A DNA stretch of 20,041 nucleotides from Larix sibirica (taxonomy: Eukaryota; Streptophyta; Pinopsida; Pinales; Pinaceae): assembly GCA_004151065.3 (NCBI GenBank), contig NWUY0300015384.1:8221-28261 (forward strand). The letters are read 5' to 3'. The notes beneath the pieces were generated by a model, which had not been told where the DNA came from, did not search any database, and saw nothing but the letters and a program-made list of their open reading frames with translations. Position numbers and translations under genes: made by a program. Below, piece after piece: positions 18,413 to 20,041 of this stretch (positions are counted from its first letter, which is position 1; each line of letters opens with the position of its first letter).

Positions 18413-19842
18413 TCTTTATTCTTGTATGTATACCAACATGGTTGGCACATTTATTATTTTTGTATTTCATACCTTTGAATGCTATCTCGTTAAAACCTTA
18501 TTGCTTCCCTTATTAAATAGTATTGCTCAATATTTTCTTCTAGGTCATCGTTGTATTCAGTTTAAAACCCAGAGCTCAGAATATATTCAAGCTACAAACT
18601 ATTGTCATTTATTGGAGAAGGTCCAGACTTCAGATCGGAGACGTCTTTATTTGTCTCAAACAAAACATAATTTTCAAAACAACTGAAATTTCTCTTTTAG
18701 ATAAAGGTTGTGGAGCTGGGGTTTAAACATTATATTTTTTTAAAAACAATCCTTCAGTCCATGTGTAATCTAAATCGAGTTAGAAAAGCAATAATTACAT
18801 AGTTCAAACCCTTAAATCCACACTCTCAACGTGTCTAGAAAACCCTAGTCTTACATATATTTGTGATCAGAATGTTTCCTCATTCAAAACTTACTCAAAC
18901 AACAATAACCAATATCATTGGCAATGAAAGAAAATAAAAGCTACTTCACGGTACCGGTTTGTTTCTTCTGGAAACTATCAACTAAAGTGAGGAAGAAAGA
19001 AATCCTCAAACCATAATTATTTAAACAGAATGCATCAGNNAGTATAACCATCCAAAGAAAACAAATCCTCCATGTAGTAGTAAAAATATGGCTCAAAAAG
19101 GAACTCTTACTGTAGAAAATCATAAAGGATACTAATATACACAACTTGTTGCTATGTTTCTCCACAAGGTTCTCTTTCTATGGTTTAGATGAGTCATGAA
19201 AAAATAAAACTAAATTAGTTGTCTTCCCAAAAATTAGAATAATCCGTATACCAATCCCGTAAGCATCTTCTAATTCATACCATACATATATTTTTTTGTG
19301 TATTTTTTAATGATCAAAAGAATGTGTAGTATCAATCATACATTCCTCCTTAAATTTATGGTTGATTTTCTTTATAGATTTCAATACTACATATATATCT
19401 TATACAGTTTTTATCACCCACTTTTCCATTATTCAATTCTATGATGGTTTGAGGAAGAAAATTTATAATGATGGTAACACACTCAATATTGATTAAATAT
19501 ATCATATGTTATATCATATCAAATCCCTAGAAATTATCTATTAGGTGGTGATGGTATGGAAATATCTGAGCATTCTATAAAAAGTTATCTTTGCTGAAAA
19601 ACTCACATATGTCATTGGACACCCTAAAAACAAATTCCAAAGTGCAATAACTCCTCCATCTAGACTTTGATTTGAGCAAATTTGTTTTTTGAAATAGTGT
19701 ATTTTCTCTATACCAATTCAAATATACAATTTGTTTCTACAAATTATATCAAAAAATACTTAGAAAATTATAGGAGTGTCCTTTTTCTTTTAAAATTCTG
19801 TAAAAAAAAAAAATTCTTCCAATTTATTTTCCCAAAGAAAGA
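18413..19842. other. Stretch without recognisable genes
   Basis: It contains an 86-codon plus-strand frame (18426-18686) and a 74-codon minus-strand frame across the undetermined bases (18941-19165), neither with a known motif. If the right-edge primer-site-like motifs belong to a minus-strand element, this would be its internal region, but no gag or pol was recognised here. Confidence 0.4.
19039..19040. other. Two undetermined bases
   Basis: nn within anonymous sequence. I saw no repeated segment on both sides, unlike at 3541 and 8289. Confidence 0.9.
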
Positions 19843-20041
19843 GCTCTGACACCAAATTTCCAAATCTTATGTTCTTTAAAAGATTAAAAGATAGAATATA
19901 AAAATTAAATTCATAATAATAACACAAGATATCCACACAATAGATAACAATATAATAAACACAATATTATAGAGAAGGCTCTGACACCAAATCTTATGTT
20001 CTTTAATAGATTAAAAGATAGAATATAAAAATTAAATTCAT
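19843..20041 (-). repeat. 135-bp tandem repeat with primer-site-like motifs, cut by the window end
   Basis: Unit 1 (19843-19977) and the start of unit 2 (19978-20041) both begin with gctctgacacca. They run on almost identically, apart from an 8-base insertion (ttccaaat) in unit 1 and one substitution. Read on the minus strand each boundary is TGGTGTCAGAGC, one mismatch from the TGGTATCAGAGC tRNA-Met primer site, preceded by an AT-rich sequence containing AACA that could be an LTR end. This suggests the 5' end of a minus-strand LTR retrotransposon whose LTR lies right of the window, duplicated across the LTR and primer-site junction. Confidence 0.6.

Noticed and set aside
18426-18686. Plus-strand 86-codon frame
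   Set aside because: No known motif, no homologous frame elsewhere in the window and composition typical of AT-rich non-coding DNA.
18941-19165. Minus-strand 74-codon frame across the undetermined bases
   Set aside because: It depends on two unknown bases and shows no domain.

Overview
This window looks like repeat-rich intergenic DNA from a seed plant with a large genome. It is AT-rich, all recognisable coding sequence is decayed LTR-retrotransposon material of plant Ty3/gypsy and Ty1/copia type, and no intact host gene, rRNA, true tRNA or CRISPR array is visible. A conifer is my best guess from the style of the gag and the dense old LTR relics, but nothing here proves it.

Positions 1-10846 hold one Ty3/gypsy-like family in head-to-tail order. 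Two nearly identical copies (89-3540 and 3542-6990, called A1 and A2) are separated by a single undetermined base. A third, more diverged copy (B, 7262-10846) follows directly. The order is: A1 gag and protease relic, 3' non-coding region with start of LTR, n, A2 gag and protease relic, 3' region, LTR ending near 7258, tRNA-Met-type primer binding site, B gag and protease relic, 3' region, and a shortened terminal LTR ending near 10846. The family carries gag and a retropepsin-like protease but no reverse transcriptase, RNase H or integrase, so it looks non-autonomous (TR-GAG-like). Every copy has stops and frameshifts. Some lesions are private and some are shared between A and B. A tRNA-like module (A box plus B box, minus strand) sits in the 3' region of all three copies.

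Positions 10847-20041 are mostly anonymous AT-rich DNA with older relics: a candidate solo LTR with a 5-bp target duplication (12592-13070), a plus-strand Ty1/copia RNase H relic (13711-13990) followed by its likely 3' LTR (14200-14657, containing a 103-bp tandem duplication), a broken minus-strand low-complexity reading frame (16882-17558), a long imperfect hairpin (18351-18412), and at the right edge a 135-bp tandem repeat whose units each carry a minus-strand primer-binding-site-like motif, pointing to a further element beyond the window.

Assembly caution: the single-n junctions at 3541 and 8289 both lie where the same repeat segment appears on both sides. The A1/A2 duplication and part of copy B may therefore be contig overlaps or chimeric joins rather than true genome structure. 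I found no intact, clearly novel functional system. The most interesting items are the gag-protease-only family, its shared lesions, and its antisense tRNA-like module.
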